From contig NZ_CP031455.1 of assembly GCF_003391135.1 (NCBI RefSeq), positions 6,308,001 to 6,372,000 on the forward strand: 64,000 bases of DNA, written 5' to 3'. The notes below the pieces were generated by a model that saw only the letters and a program-made list of their open reading frames with translations, did not search any database and had not been told where the DNA came from. Positions 1 through 7,912 of the stretch are shown here, one piece after another. The stretch's first letter is position 1. Each line of letters opens with the position of its first letter. A program made the translations under genes and the position numbers. Source of the stretch: Streptoverticillium olivoreticuli subsp. olivoreticuli (GTDB lineage Bacteria; Actinomycetota; Actinomycetes; Streptomycetales; Streptomycetaceae).

Positions 1-728
1 AGAAGAAGGGCGACGCCGAGCCGCTCTACCTGCCCGGCCAGAACTGGTACTTCTTCGACGGCCTCACCATCGGCACCGGCGCCGACCTGGTGAAGCAGGA
101 CGGCAAGAAGTACGTGTCCAACCTCGGTGACCCCAAGGTCGCCAAGGCCATGGACATCTACAAGCAGTACCAGGCGTTCAGCAAGGCGCCCAAGGACAAG
201 GACGAGGCCACCCCGCAGCAGGCCGACGTCTTCGCCAAGGGCAAGACCGGCGCGTTCATCGGCATGGGCTGGGAGGCGGCCACCGCCATCAAGGCGAACC
301 CGGCCATCGAGAAGGAGATCGGCTACTTCACCATCCCCGGTGAGACCGCCGACAAGCCCGAGGGCGTCTTCCTCGGCGGCTCCAACCTCGCCATCGCCGA
401 GGGCAGCAAGAAGCAGGACCTCGCCAAGGAGTTCCTGAAGATCGCGCTGTCCGACAAGAACGAGGGCGCGCTGGCCAAGGAGGTCGGCAACATCCCCAAC
501 AAGGACTCCCTGCTGGCGAACGTGAAGGGCAACGCGGCCGCCGAGGCCGCGGCCCCCGCCGCCAAGGGCGGTGGCACCACCCCGCTGATCCCCGAGTGGG
601 CCGAGGTGGAGAACGCCCCGAACCCGATCAAGGCCTATATGACGGCCGTCCTGGGCGGCAAGTCGCCGGAGGAAGCCGCCAAGCAGGTCGAGGCCGACAT
701 GAACAAGCGCCTCAGCAAGAAGCAGTGA
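1..728 (+). CDS. dasA: Sugar ABC transporter solute-binding protein DasA, 3' part
   Basis: The open frame runs in from the window edge, so only about 241 C-terminal residues are visible. Extracellular solute-binding lipoproteins of family 1 capture sugars for ABC permeases. The segment has the lysine-rich Streptomyces style, a GMGWEAATAI stretch and the usual C-terminal helix (EEAAKQVEADMNKRL). Two permeases, a GH3 glucosaminidase and nagB follow in the order of the dasABCD-nagB region, so the likely ligand is N,N'-diacetylchitobiose. The lipobox and promoter lie outside the window. No ATPase gene is present in the operon; in Streptomyces this transporter shares MsiK, encoded elsewhere. Family call is firm; the das identity rests on context. 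Confidence 0.85.
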   Translation, partial: KKGDAEPLYLPGQNWYFFDGLTIGTGADLVKQDGKKYVSNLGDPKVAKAMDIYKQYQAFSKAPKDKDEATPQQADVFAKGKTGAFIGMGWEAATAIKANPAIEKEIGYFTIPGETADKPEGVFLGGSNLAIAEGSKKQDLAKEFLKIALSDKNEGALAKEVGNIPNKDSLLANVKGNAAAEAAAPAAKGGGTTPLIPEWAEVENAPNPIKAYMTAVLGGKSPEEAAKQVEADMNKRLSKKQ

Positions 729-734
729 CCCGGC

Positions 735-782
735 CGGTGGTGAGAGGAGGCCCTCCTTCCGTAGGACCTCCTCTCACCACCG
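735..782 (+). terminator. Hairpin between dasA and dasB
   Basis: Two perfect 16-base arms (735-750 and 767-782, core GGTGGTGAGAGGAGG) flank a 16-base loop just after the dasA stop. No T-run follows. A strong hairpin after a binding-protein gene usually lowers read-through or protects the upstream mRNA, so binding protein is made in excess of permease. That role is inferred; the structure is seen directly. Confidence 0.7.
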
Positions 783-828
783 CCGCGCACCACGCAATAC
801 CGTTCGACAGGGGAGAAGGCGGACGACG

Positions 829-1800
829 ATGTCAGCGCAGATCGAAGAGGTGGCGGCCGATCCCGCCGCCCGGATCAGCAGAGGCGGCGCCCCGCCGCCC
901 CGCCGCGGCCGGGCCGCGGCCGGCGCCCCGTACCTCCTGATCCTCCCCGCCGGCCTCGTCACCGTGCTGCTGCTCGGCTGGACGATGGTCAAGAACGGGC
1001 TGCTGTCCTTCCAGGACCTGGGCCGGCGGCAGCTGATCCGGCACCTCACCGAGTGGATCGGCTTCGACAACTACAGCGAGCAGCTCGGCAGTTCCGACTT
1101 CTGGAAGGTCACCGCACGCTCGGTGGTCTTCACCGCCGCCAACGTCGTACTGATCATGGCGCTCGGCTGTCTCGTCGGACTGCTGCTCGCCCGCCTCGGC
1201 ACCAAGACGCGGCTGCTGCTGGCGCTCGGCCTCGTCCTCGCCTGGGCCATGCCCGTCGTGGCCGCGACCACCGTCTTCCAGTGGCTGTTCGCCCAGCGGT
1301 TCGGTGTCGTCAACTACGTGCTGGACAAGCTCGGCTGGCACTCCATGGCCGACTACAACTGGACCAGCAGCCAGTTCTCCACCTTCTTCGTGGTGACCGT
1401 GCTCATCGTGTGGCAGTCGATCCCCTTCGTGGCGATCAACCTCTACGCGGCGACGACCACGATCCCCAAGGAGCTCTACGAAGCGGCCTCGTTGGACGGC
1501 GCGGGCAGCTGGAAGCAGTTCACCTCGGTGACCTTCCCCTTCCTCAAGCCGTTCTTCCTCGCCACGACGTTCCTCGAAGTCATCTGGGTCTTCAAGTCGT
1601 TCACCCAGATCTTCGCGATCAACGAGGGCGGGCCCGACCGGCTCACCGAGACCCTGCCGGTCTACGCCTTCCAGGAGGGCATGGGCAGCCAGCACTTCGG
1701 TGTCGGCGCCGCGATCTCCATCCTCACCATCGTCATCCTGCTGGCCCTGACGGCGTACTACCTGCGCCTTGTCCTCAAGCAAGAGGAGGACGAGCTGTGA
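829..1800 (+). CDS. dasB: Sugar ABC transporter permease DasB
   Basis: 323 residues, full length for a MalF-type inner-membrane permease. A charged, proline-rich N-terminus leads into the first membrane helix (about residues 28-52), followed by further hydrophobic segments. The EAA loop that contacts the ATPase is EAASLDGAG, starting near residue 218. The ATG has a purine-rich SD (gggagaagg). The last codons overlap the GTG of dasC, so the two permeases are translationally coupled. Likely imports chitobiose together with DasA, DasC and the shared ATPase MsiK. Confidence 0.87.
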   Translation: MSAQIEEVAADPAARISRGGAPPPRRGRAAAGAPYLLILPAGLVTVLLLGWTMVKNGLLSFQDLGRRQLIRHLTEWIGFDNYSEQLGSSDFWKVTARSVVFTAANVVLIMALGCLVGLLLARLGTKTRLLLALGLVLAWAMPVVAATTVFQWLFAQRFGVVNYVLDKLGWHSMADYNWTSSQFSTFFVVTVLIVWQSIPFVAINLYAATTTIPKELYEAASLDGAGSWKQFTSVTFPFLKPFFLATTFLEVIWVFKSFTQIFAINEGGPDRLTETLPVYAFQEGMGSQHFGVGAAISILTIVILLALTAYYLRLVLKQEEDEL

Positions 1801-2627
1801 ACCGCTCCCTTCTTGGCCGCGCCTGGCCCGGGGCGATCGCCGTCGTCCTCTTCGCGGTCTTCGTCTTCCCCGTCTACTGGATGTTCTCCACGGCCTTCAA
1901 GGCCAACAAGGACATCGTCGGCGACACCCCCCAGTGGATCCCCGCGAGCCCCACCTTCGAGCACTTCCGCAAGGCGGTGGACGCGGACGGCTTCTGGACG
2001 CTCGTCGGCAACTCCCTCACCGTGACGCTGGTCGCCGTCGGGCTGTCGCTGGTGATCGCGCTGCTCGCGTCGTTCGCCGTGGCGCGGATGCGCTTCAAGG
2101 GCCGCAAGAGCTTCATCCTCGTGATGATGATGGCCCAGATGGCCCCCTGGGAGGTCATGGTCATCGCGTACTACATGATCGTGCGCGACGCCGAGATGCT
2201 GAACAGCCTCCCGCCGCTCATCGCCATCTACACGGTCATGGTGCTGCCCTTCACCGTGCTGACGCTGCGCGGCTACGTCGCCGCCGTGCCCAAGGAGCTG
2301 GAGGAGTCGGCGATGGTCGACGGGTGCACCCGCGCCCAGGCCTTCATCAAGGTGATCTTCCCGCTGCTCGCCCCCGGGGTGATGGCCACCTCGCTCTTCG
2401 GCTTCATCACCGTCTGGAACGAGTTCCCGATGGTCCTGATCCTCAGCAAGGAGCCCGGCGCGCAGACCCTCCCGCTGTGGCTCACCAGCTTCCGCTCCAC
2501 CTTCGGCGACGACTGGGGTGCCACGATGGCCGCCTCCTCGCTCTTCGCCCTCCCCATCCTCATCCTCTTCGTCATCCTCCAGCGCAAGGCGGTCGGTGGC
2601 CTTACGTCCGGCGCAGTGAAGGGCTAG
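1797..2627 (+). CDS. dasC: Sugar ABC transporter permease DasC
   Basis: 276 residues, MalG-type permease. The start is taken as the GTG at 1797, which overlaps the dasB stop (GTGA), because it gives the standard length and the N-terminal membrane helix (VVLFAVFVFPVYWMFSTAF) right after a short cytosolic lead. The EAA motif EESAMVDGC lies at about residues 169-177. Final helix LPILILFVILQ then a basic tail. It forms the heterodimeric channel with DasB; the downstream glucosaminidase starts 11 bases after its stop. Confidence 0.87.
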   Translation: MNRSLLGRAWPGAIAVVLFAVFVFPVYWMFSTAFKANKDIVGDTPQWIPASPTFEHFRKAVDADGFWTLVGNSLTVTLVAVGLSLVIALLASFAVARMRFKGRKSFILVMMMAQMAPWEVMVIAYYMIVRDAEMLNSLPPLIAIYTVMVLPFTVLTLRGYVAAVPKELEESAMVDGCTRAQAFIKVIFPLLAPGVMATSLFGFITVWNEFPMVLILSKEPGAQTLPLWLTSFRSTFGDDWGATMAASSLFALPILILFVILQRKAVGGLTSGAVKG

Positions 2628-2638
2628 CACTTACTTCC

Positions 2639-4123
2639 ATGGACACGCTCACCCGGGACGCCCTCACGGTCCTCCAGCCAGGCTTCACCGGCACCGCCGC
2701 CCCCGGCTGGCTGCTGCGCAGACTCGGCGAAGGGCTGGCGGCCGTCGGCCTGTTCGGCCGCAACATCGCCACGCCGGAACAGCTCGCCGCCCTCACCGCG
2801 CAGCTGCGGGCGGAACGCGGCGACGTGCTCGTGGCCATCGACGAGGAAGGCGGCGACGTCACCCGCCTCGAGGTCCGTACGGGCTCCTCCTTCCCCGGCA
2901 ACCTCGCGCTCGGCGCCGTCGACGACACCGCGCTGACCCGGGCCGTCGCCCTGGAACTCGGCCGCCGCCTCGCCGCCTGCGGCGTCAACCTCAACTGGGC
3001 GCCGTCCGCGGACGTCAACTCCGATCCCGACAACCCCGTCATCGGCGTACGGTCCTTCGGCGCCGACCCGGCACTCGTCGCCCGGCACACCGCCGCCTAC
3101 GTCGAGGGGATGCAGGCCGCGGGCGTCGCCGCCTGCACCAAGCACTTCCCCGGCCACGGCGACACCGCCGTCGACTCCCACCACGACATGCCGCGCATCG
3201 ACGCGGACCTCCGCACGCTCCACACACGCGAACTGGTGCCGTTCCGGGCGGCCGTCGCCGCGGGCACCAAGGCCGTGATGAGCGCGCACATCCTGCTGCC
3301 CGCGCTCGACCCCGCGCTCCCCGCCACCCTCAGCCCGGCCGCCCTGCACGGGCTGCTGCGCGCCCCCGTCACCGAGGGCGGCCTCGGCTTCGGCGGCCTG
3401 ATCGTCACCGACGGCATGGAGATGCAGGCCATCGCCGCGGCCTACGGCATCGAACGCGGCAGCGTCATGGCCGTCGCCGCGGGCGCCGACGCGATCTGCG
3501 TCGGCGGCGGTCTGGCCGACGAGGAGACGGTGCTGCGGCTGCGCGACGCGCTCGTCCACGCAGTGCGCACCGGGGAACTGACGGAGGAGCGGCTCGCCGA
3601 CGCGGCGGCGCGGGTACGGGCGCTGGCGCACGACGTGGCCCGCGGGCCTGCCGAGGTGAAGCCCGCGCCCGAGGTGGGCCTGGTGGCGGCCCGGCGCGCG
3701 CTGCGGGTGACTCCGCCGACGGGGTACGAGCCGCTGACCGGGCCCGCCCATGTCGCCGCCTTCACCCCCGTCGCGAACTTCGCCGTCGGCGACGAGACGC
3801 CGTGGGGGGTGGCGGCCGAGCTCTCCCGGCTGTTGCCGGGGACTTCGACCGGTACGTACGGCTCGGCCGAGGCGGGCGTGGAGCGCGTCCTGGCCGACGC
3901 GGGGGCGCGGCGGGTGGTGGCGGTGGTGCGGGATGCGCACCGGCACGGGTGGATGGCGAAGGTGCTCTCCGAGCTGCTCGCCGCTCGGCCGGACACGGTC
4001 GTTGTCGAGATGGGGCTGAACGTCGCGCCTGCGGTGGGGGCGCTGCATGTGGCCACGCATGGGGCTGCGCGCGTTTGCGGCGTGGCGGCGGCGGAGGTTG
4101 TGACCGGGGTGGCTCGCGCCTGA
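2639..4123 (+). CDS. dasD: Glycoside hydrolase family 3 beta-N-acetylglucosaminidase DasD
   Basis: 494 residues. The N-terminal two-thirds is a GH3 barrel with the NagZ-type signature KHFPGHGDT at residues 168-176 (followed by DSHHDMP), which carries the acid/base His-Asp dyad of bacterial GH3 glucosaminidases, and the nucleophile in IVTDGMEM (Asp258). A C-terminal extension of about 120 residues follows. No signal peptide is visible, so it is probably cytosolic and splits imported chitobiose to GlcNAc. The ATG lies 11 bases after dasC, consistent with one operon. It could also act in muropeptide recycling, but transporter linkage favours chitobiose. Confidence 0.85.
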   Translation: MDTLTRDALTVLQPGFTGTAAPGWLLRRLGEGLAAVGLFGRNIATPEQLAALTAQLRAERGDVLVAIDEEGGDVTRLEVRTGSSFPGNLALGAVDDTALTRAVALELGRRLAACGVNLNWAPSADVNSDPDNPVIGVRSFGADPALVARHTAAYVEGMQAAGVAACTKHFPGHGDTAVDSHHDMPRIDADLRTLHTRELVPFRAAVAAGTKAVMSAHILLPALDPALPATLSPAALHGLLRAPVTEGGLGFGGLIVTDGMEMQAIAAAYGIERGSVMAVAAGADAICVGGGLADEETVLRLRDALVHAVRTGELTEERLADAAARVRALAHDVARGPAEVKPAPEVGLVAARRALRVTPPTGYEPLTGPAHVAAFTPVANFAVGDETPWGVAAELSRLLPGTSTGTYGSAEAGVERVLADAGARRVVAVVRDAHRHGWMAKVLSELLAARPDTVVVEMGLNVAPAVGALHVATHGAARVCGVAAAEVVTGVARA

Positions 4124-4130
4124 TCCGGGG

Positions 4131-4410
4131 TGCGGGCCCGTTGCCGCCTGCGGCGGGCTTTGTTCCCCACCCCGCCCCTTCCCGTAACTGGGGCTCGTGC
4201 CCCAGACCCCCGGCTGCGGGTTCGTTGCCGCCTGCGGCGGGAGCGCCCTTCGGGCGCGTCCTCAATCGCCGGACGGGCTGGAAAATCCAGCCCGTCCGGC
4301 GTTTGAGGACAAGCGGCGCAGCCGCTTCAGGGGGTCCGGGGTCTCCCCGGTTTCGGGAAGGGGCGGGGCTGGGGAACAAGCCCGCCGCAGGCGCCCCGGG
4401 CCGCACCCGG
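4131..4410. repeat. Dispersed intergenic palindromic repeat, copy A
   Basis: Fills the gap between convergent dasD and nagB. It carries several GCCGCCTGCGGCGGG hairpins, a long near-perfect palindrome at 4258-4310 (GTCCTCAAtCGCCGGACGGG and its complement), an AAGCGGCGCAGCCGCTT hairpin, and the sequence GGAAGGGGCGGGGCTGGGGA near the end. The same modules recur in at least six other gaps here. Its position suggests a bidirectional terminator or a chromosomal palindromic element. Confidence 0.85.
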
Positions 4411-4435
4411 GAGCAGCCACTCCTGGCAGGGGCGC

Positions 4436-5221
4436 CTACAGCCCCTGCCAGGTCGGCTTGTTGGCGTACGTGTGGCGGAAGTAGTCCGCCAGCTTCAGCT
4501 TGGACGCCGCGGCCTCGTCGACGACGACGGTGGCGTGCGGGTGGAGCTGGAGCGCCGAGGCCGGGACCAGGGCGGAGACCGGGCCTTCGACGGTCGCCGC
4601 GACCGCGTCGGCCTTGCCCTCGCCGGTGGCCAGCAGGACCAGGTGGCGGGCCTCCAGGATCGTGCCGATGCCCTGGGTGATGACGTGGTGCGGCACCTGC
4701 TCGATGTCGCCCTCGAAGAACCGCGCGTTGTCGACGCGGGTCTGCTCGGTGAGCGTCTTGATCCGGGTGCGGGAGGCGAGCGAGGAGCACGGCTCGTTGA
4801 AGCCGATGTGCCCGTCGGTGCCGATGCCGAGCAGCTGGAGGTCCACGCCGCCGGCCCCGGCCAGCGCCCGGTCGTACGCCTCGCAGGCCGCCTGGACGTC
4901 CTGGGCGGTGCCGTCGGGCCCCATGAAGGAGTCCTCGGTGAGCCCGAGCGGCTCCACGACCTCGCGCAGCACCACCGAGCGGTAGGACTCGGGGTGGTCG
5001 GCGGGCAGGCCGACGTACTCGTCGAGCTGGCAGATGCGGGCGCGCGAGGCGTCCACGGCGCCCCCGCGGACCTTGGCCGTCAGCGCCTCGTAGATGGGCA
5101 GCGGGGTGGAGCCGGTGGCCACGCCCAGCAGGGCGTCCGGCTTGCGGCGCAGGAGCTCGGCCATGGCCTCCGCGATGAGCTCGCCGCCTGCCTTGGCGTC
5201 CGGGACGATGACAACTTCCAC
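4436..5221 (-). CDS. nagB: Glucosamine-6-phosphate deaminase NagB
   Basis: 261 residues, the normal length. Converts glucosamine-6-phosphate to fructose-6-phosphate and ammonia, the step that sends chitin-derived amino sugar into glycolysis. Visible motifs: LDEYVGL with the catalytic base Asp near residue 70, GIGTDGHIGFNEP with the active-site Asp, His and Glu, and ATGSTPLPIY for phosphate binding. Start taken at the GTG at 5221 (VEVVIVPDA), which fits the family length; a longer upstream frame reads into the promoter. It faces dasD across a repeat. A DasR-type palindrome lies 37-52 bases upstream. Confidence 0.95.
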   Translation of the reverse strand: MEVVIVPDAKAGGELIAEAMAELLRRKPDALLGVATGSTPLPIYEALTAKVRGGAVDASRARICQLDEYVGLPADHPESYRSVVLREVVEPLGLTEDSFMGPDGTAQDVQAACEAYDRALAGAGGVDLQLLGIGTDGHIGFNEPCSSLASRTRIKTLTEQTRVDNARFFEGDIEQVPHHVITQGIGTILEARHLVLLATGEGKADAVAATVEGPVSALVPASALQLHPHATVVVDEAAASKLKLADYFRHTYANKPTWQGL

Positions 5222-5257
5222 GCTGTGCCTGCCGATCTGGAGAGTGGGCTGTGGGGT

Positions 5258-5273
5258 TGTGGTATAGACCAAT
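5258..5273. promoter_or_regulatory. DasR-responsive element (dre) in front of nagB
   Basis: The 16-mer TGTGGTATAGACCAAT has an almost perfect dyad (TGGTaTAgACCA) and fits the published DasR consensus, roughly AnTGGTCTAGACCAnT. It lies 37 bases upstream of the nagB GTG and overlaps a possible -10 hexamer on the minus strand (TAGATT, 5271-5276). DasR is a GntR-type repressor released by glucosamine-6-phosphate, the NagB substrate. Confidence 0.85.
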
Positions 5274-5463
5274 CTAACAGAGTGGGGTGTCCAGGAGATG
5301 CTTCCCCTCCCTGCCCGCCCGCGTACCGGGGGCCCGTCCGGGACCGGTCGTACGGCCCGGGAAATCGGCCCGCCCGGAGTTTGAGGACGAAGCGGGGCCG
5401 GGGATATCGGCGGGAGGCGGCGGCTGGGGGTGAGCCGCCCCGGGGGATGTGCCACTACGGGCC

Positions 5464-5503
5464 GCGGCGCCTGGCCGGGACCCTCGGCCCGGCCAGGCGC
5501 CGC
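5464..5503. terminator. Perfect 16-bp hairpin between divergent promoters
   Basis: Arms 5464-5479 and 5488-5503 are exact complements (GCGGCGCCTGGCCGGG), with an 8-base loop and no T-run. It does not follow an annotated gene on either strand, so it may end an unannotated short transcript or insulate the two divergent units. Confidence 0.55.
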
Positions 5504-5656
5504 AGCCCGGAGCCGGCATCGGCCCACCGGTGGCGCGGGGTGTGCGGGCCCCGCGGCCGGAGCGGCCGACCGGAGGCCATGGCGCGATCAGGGCAGAAGA
5601 CGCCGGGCCTCGATCCACCCTCCTGTGCGGGGAAGGCGGAAACTTTGCTTACTCAT

Positions 5657-5672
5657 TGTGGACTAGACCATT
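5657..5672. promoter_or_regulatory. Second dre-like palindrome upstream of the histidine kinase
   Basis: TGTGGACTAGACCATT shares the frame TGTGG..TAGACCA.T with the nagB element 400 bases away and fits the DasR consensus (TGG-N6-CCA core with a central CTAG). It lies about 60-75 bases upstream of the putative -10 of the pdtaS-like gene. That DasR binds here is inferred from the pattern. Confidence 0.6.
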
Positions 5673-5732
5673 CGCCCATGTCCATGCCCGTGCGGCCGAC
5701 AGGTGGAACAAAATGAGGCAGCCGGGCGCGGG

Positions 5733-5738
5733 TAGGCT
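5733..5738 (+). promoter_or_regulatory. Leaderless-type -10 hexamer for the PdtaS-like kinase
   Basis: TAGGCT lies 7 bases before the GTG at 5746. A TAnnnT hexamer at this spacing would place transcription start on or next to the start codon, the usual arrangement of leaderless actinobacterial mRNAs. No SD sequence precedes the GTG. The -35 region is not recognisable. Confidence 0.5.
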
Positions 5739-5745
5739 CACAGCC

Positions 5746-7224
5746 GTGCCCTCCATGAACGACCTCGTACGCCAGCACACCGCCCTGAGCGACTCCGACC
5801 TGGAGTGGCTCCACCTGCTGGTCTCGGAGTGGCAGCTGCTCTCCGACCTGTCCTTCGCCGACCTCGTCCTGTGGGTCCCCACGCTCGACGGCACCCGCTA
5901 TGTGTCCGTCGCCCAGATGCGGCCCAACACCGGACCGACCTCCTATCAGGACGACATGGTCGGCCACCTCGTGCCGCGCGGCCGCCGGCCGATGCTCGAC
6001 GCCGCGCTCGACGAGGGCCGGATCGTCCGCGAGGGCGACCCGGAGTGGCGCGAGGAGGTCCCGGTCCGGGTCGAGTCCATCCCCGTGCGCCGGGAGGGCC
6101 GGGTGCTCGGGGTCATCGCCCGCAACACGAACCTGCTGACCGTGCGGACGCCGAGCCGGCTGGAGCTCACCTATCTCCAGAGCGCCTCGGACCTCGCCCA
6201 GATGATCGCGAACGGGACCTTCCCGTTCCCTGGTCAACAAGTCGACATGGACGCCTCGCCGCGCGCCGGCGACGGCCTGATCAGGCTCGACGCGGACGGC
6301 ATCGTGCAGTACGCCAGCCCCAACGCGCTCTCCGCCTATCACCGCCTCGGCCTCGCCGCCGACCTCGTGGGGCATCATCTGGGCGAGACCACCGCTCAGT
6401 TGGCGCCCTCGCGCGGACCGGTGGACGAGTCCCTCGCCAAGCTCGCCAGCGGCTGGGCCCCGCGCGAGTTCGAGGTGGAGGGCAGCGACGGCGTCATCCA
6501 GCTGCGGGCGATTCCCCTCAAGCCCAAGGGAAATCACATCGGTTCGCTCGTACTCCTGCGCGACGTCACCGAACTGCGTCGGCGCGAGCGCGAGTTGATC
6601 ACCAAGGACGCGACCATCCGGGAGATCCACCACCGGGTGAAGAACAACCTCCAGACGGTCGCCGCGCTGCTCCGCCTCCAGGCCCGCCGCATCGGCTCCG
6701 CCGAGGGGCGCGAGGCGCTGGAGGAGGCCGTCCGCCGGGTCGGCTCGATCGCGATCGTCCACGAGACGCTGTCGCAGAACCTCGACGAGCGCGTCGAATT
6801 CGACGAGATCGCCGACCGGGTGCTCGCCATGGTCGCCGAGATCTCCCCGGGCCGGGTCGCCGGGCGGCGTACGGGCCGCTTCGGCATCCTCGACGCGGAG
6901 GTCGCGACGCCGCTGTCGATGGTGCTGACCGAGCTGCTCCAGAACGCGATGGAACACGGCTTCGGCCCGGGGGAGACCGGCACGGTCGAGGTCACCGCGG
7001 TCCGCAGCGGCACCCGCAAGGAAGCGCGCCTGCTGATCTCCGTCCAGGACGACGGCCGCGGCCTGCCGGAGGGCTTCGATCCGCAGCGCGCGGGGAATCT
7101 CGGCCTGCAGATCGTGCGGACGCTGGTGGAGGGCGAGATGGGGGGCACGTTCGACATGCGGCCTTCCGCCGGGGGCGGCACGAAGGTGGTCCTGGACCTG
7201 CCGGTCAGGGCGGACAAGCCGTAG
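5746..7224 (+). CDS. pdtaS: PdtaS-like cytosolic sensor histidine kinase (GAF-PAS-HisKA_2)
   Basis: 492 residues with no membrane segment. The order is a GAF-like N-terminal sensor domain (about 1-155), a PAS domain (about 170-285), a HisKA_2 dimerisation motif REIHHRVKNNLQ with the phospho-acceptor at His295/His296, and a HATPase with N-box ELLQNAMEHG and G-box DDGRGLP. This is the layout of mycobacterial PdtaS, which signals to an ANTAR RNA-binding regulator (PdtaR). Adjacency to a whiB1-type gene is also the mycobacterial arrangement. Start chosen at GTG 5746 (VPSMNDLV); the ATG at 5755 is an alternative. A leaderless -10 and a dre-like site lie upstream. Confidence 0.85.
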   Translation: MPSMNDLVRQHTALSDSDLEWLHLLVSEWQLLSDLSFADLVLWVPTLDGTRYVSVAQMRPNTGPTSYQDDMVGHLVPRGRRPMLDAALDEGRIVREGDPEWREEVPVRVESIPVRREGRVLGVIARNTNLLTVRTPSRLELTYLQSASDLAQMIANGTFPFPGQQVDMDASPRAGDGLIRLDADGIVQYASPNALSAYHRLGLAADLVGHHLGETTAQLAPSRGPVDESLAKLASGWAPREFEVEGSDGVIQLRAIPLKPKGNHIGSLVLLRDVTELRRRERELITKDATIREIHHRVKNNLQTVAALLRLQARRIGSAEGREALEEAVRRVGSIAIVHETLSQNLDERVEFDEIADRVLAMVAEISPGRVAGRRTGRFGILDAEVATPLSMVLTELLQNAMEHGFGPGETGTVEVTAVRSGTRKEARLLISVQDDGRGLPEGFDPQRAGNLGLQIVRTLVEGEMGGTFDMRPSAGGGTKVVLDLPVRADKP

Positions 7225-7254
7225 CTTCCGGCCCGTGGTGCCGCACAACGCAAC

Positions 7255-7282
7255 GAGCCCCGAACCAAGAGGTCCGGGGCTC
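7255..7282. terminator. Hairpin between convergent kinase and wblE
   Basis: GAGCCCCG (7255-7262) and CGGGGCTC (7275-7282) pair exactly around a 12-base loop in the gap between two convergent genes. No T-run is present. Confidence 0.55.
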
Positions 7283-7343
7283 AAAGCTATGCGCATCGGG
7301 GGGTACTGCGCGCTGCGGCTCGGGTGGCCGAAGGGGTGTTGGG

Positions 7344-7601
7344 TCAGGCGGTCGCGTTACGCGCCCGGTTGCGAGCGGCACGGCGCTTCATGGCGCGGCG
7401 CTCGTCCTCGCTGAGTCCACCCCAGACGCCGGAGTCCTGGCCGGACTCGAGCGCCCACTGCAGGCACTGCTCCATGACGGGGCAGCGGCGGCAGACGGCC
7501 TTGGCTTCCTCGATCTGCAGCAGCGCAGGACCGGTGTTGCCGATGGGGAAGAACAGCTCGGGGTCTTCCTCGCGGCAAACGGCGTTGTGACGCCAGTCCA
7601 T
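7344..7601 (-). CDS. wblE: WhiB-like iron-sulfur transcription factor WblE (WhiB1 type)
   Basis: 85 residues. The four cysteines that hold the NO-sensitive 4Fe-4S cluster are Cys9, Cys37, Cys40 and Cys46 (C-x27-C-xx-C-x5-C), followed by the turn GVWGG at 58-62 and a basic DNA-binding tail (RRAMKRRAARNRARN). This is the WhiB1/WblE class, which in mycobacteria is essential and partners the primary sigma factor. The ATG has a good SD (gaggagatgg). A perfect GTGA-N6-TCAC box sits 45 bases upstream. It lies tail to tail with the PdtaS-like kinase. Confidence 0.93.
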   Translation of the reverse strand: MDWRHNAVCREEDPELFFPIGNTGPALLQIEEAKAVCRRCPVMEQCLQWALESGQDSGVWGGLSEDERRAMKRRAARNRARNATA

Positions 7602-7645
7602 GGCTGCTCCATCTCCTCGTTATTGCGGCTACGTTGCTTGTGAAT

Positions 7646-7659
7646 GTGAACGCTTTCAC
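7646..7659. promoter_or_regulatory. Crp-like binding box in front of wblE
   Basis: GTGAACGCTTTCAC reads GTGA-N6-TCAC on both strands, the Crp/Fnr-family half-site layout. It lies 45-58 bases upstream of the wblE ATG. Mycobacterial whiB1 is a known target of the Crp homologue Rv3676, so the same link is plausible here. Confidence 0.6.
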
Positions 7660-7883
7660 GAATCCCCCCGCAAGGGAAGGGCTGATACCCAGCCGAAACT
7701 GGGGCAGTCCAGGAAAAAGGGAGGGGGTTCGGGCTGAGTCGGGGAGCCTTGATGAGCGGCCGTCCCGATCGCCATGAAGAGACTCGCAAACCTCGGCGGC
7801 GGATACAACCCCTTCTGGAAAGTTTTTTTTGATTCCTCGGTGTCAGCTAGGTCACAGCCGTACTTCCAGGGGGTGGAACCCAG

Positions 7884-7912
7884 CCTAAACGTTCGAGTGG
7901 AAGGACTTTAGG
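7884..7912 (-). terminator. Stem-loop after the diacylglycerol-kinase-like gene
   Basis: CCTAAA (7884-7889) pairs with TTTAGG (7907-7912), with partial inner pairing (GTTC..GGAC). It begins about 10 bases beyond the stop codon. Confidence 0.4.

Larger units (their letters stand above)
5222..5745. other. Intergenic region between divergent nagB and pdtaS-like gene
   Basis: 524 bases without a convincing gene. In order it holds the nagB promoter and dre (5258-5273), a partial copy of the dispersed repeat (about 5339-5395, keeping TTTGAGGAC), a strong hairpin (5464-5503), a second dre-like palindrome (5657-5672), and a leaderless-type -10 (5733-5738). No well-supported small ORF was found. Confidence 0.6.

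Noticed and set aside
7324..7590. 88-codon plus-strand ORF
   Set aside because: Exact antisense of wblE, whose cysteine motif is unambiguous.
7823..7830. T8 tract as an intrinsic terminator
   Set aside because: No stable stem precedes it on the strand where it reads as T, and no gene ends there on that strand.
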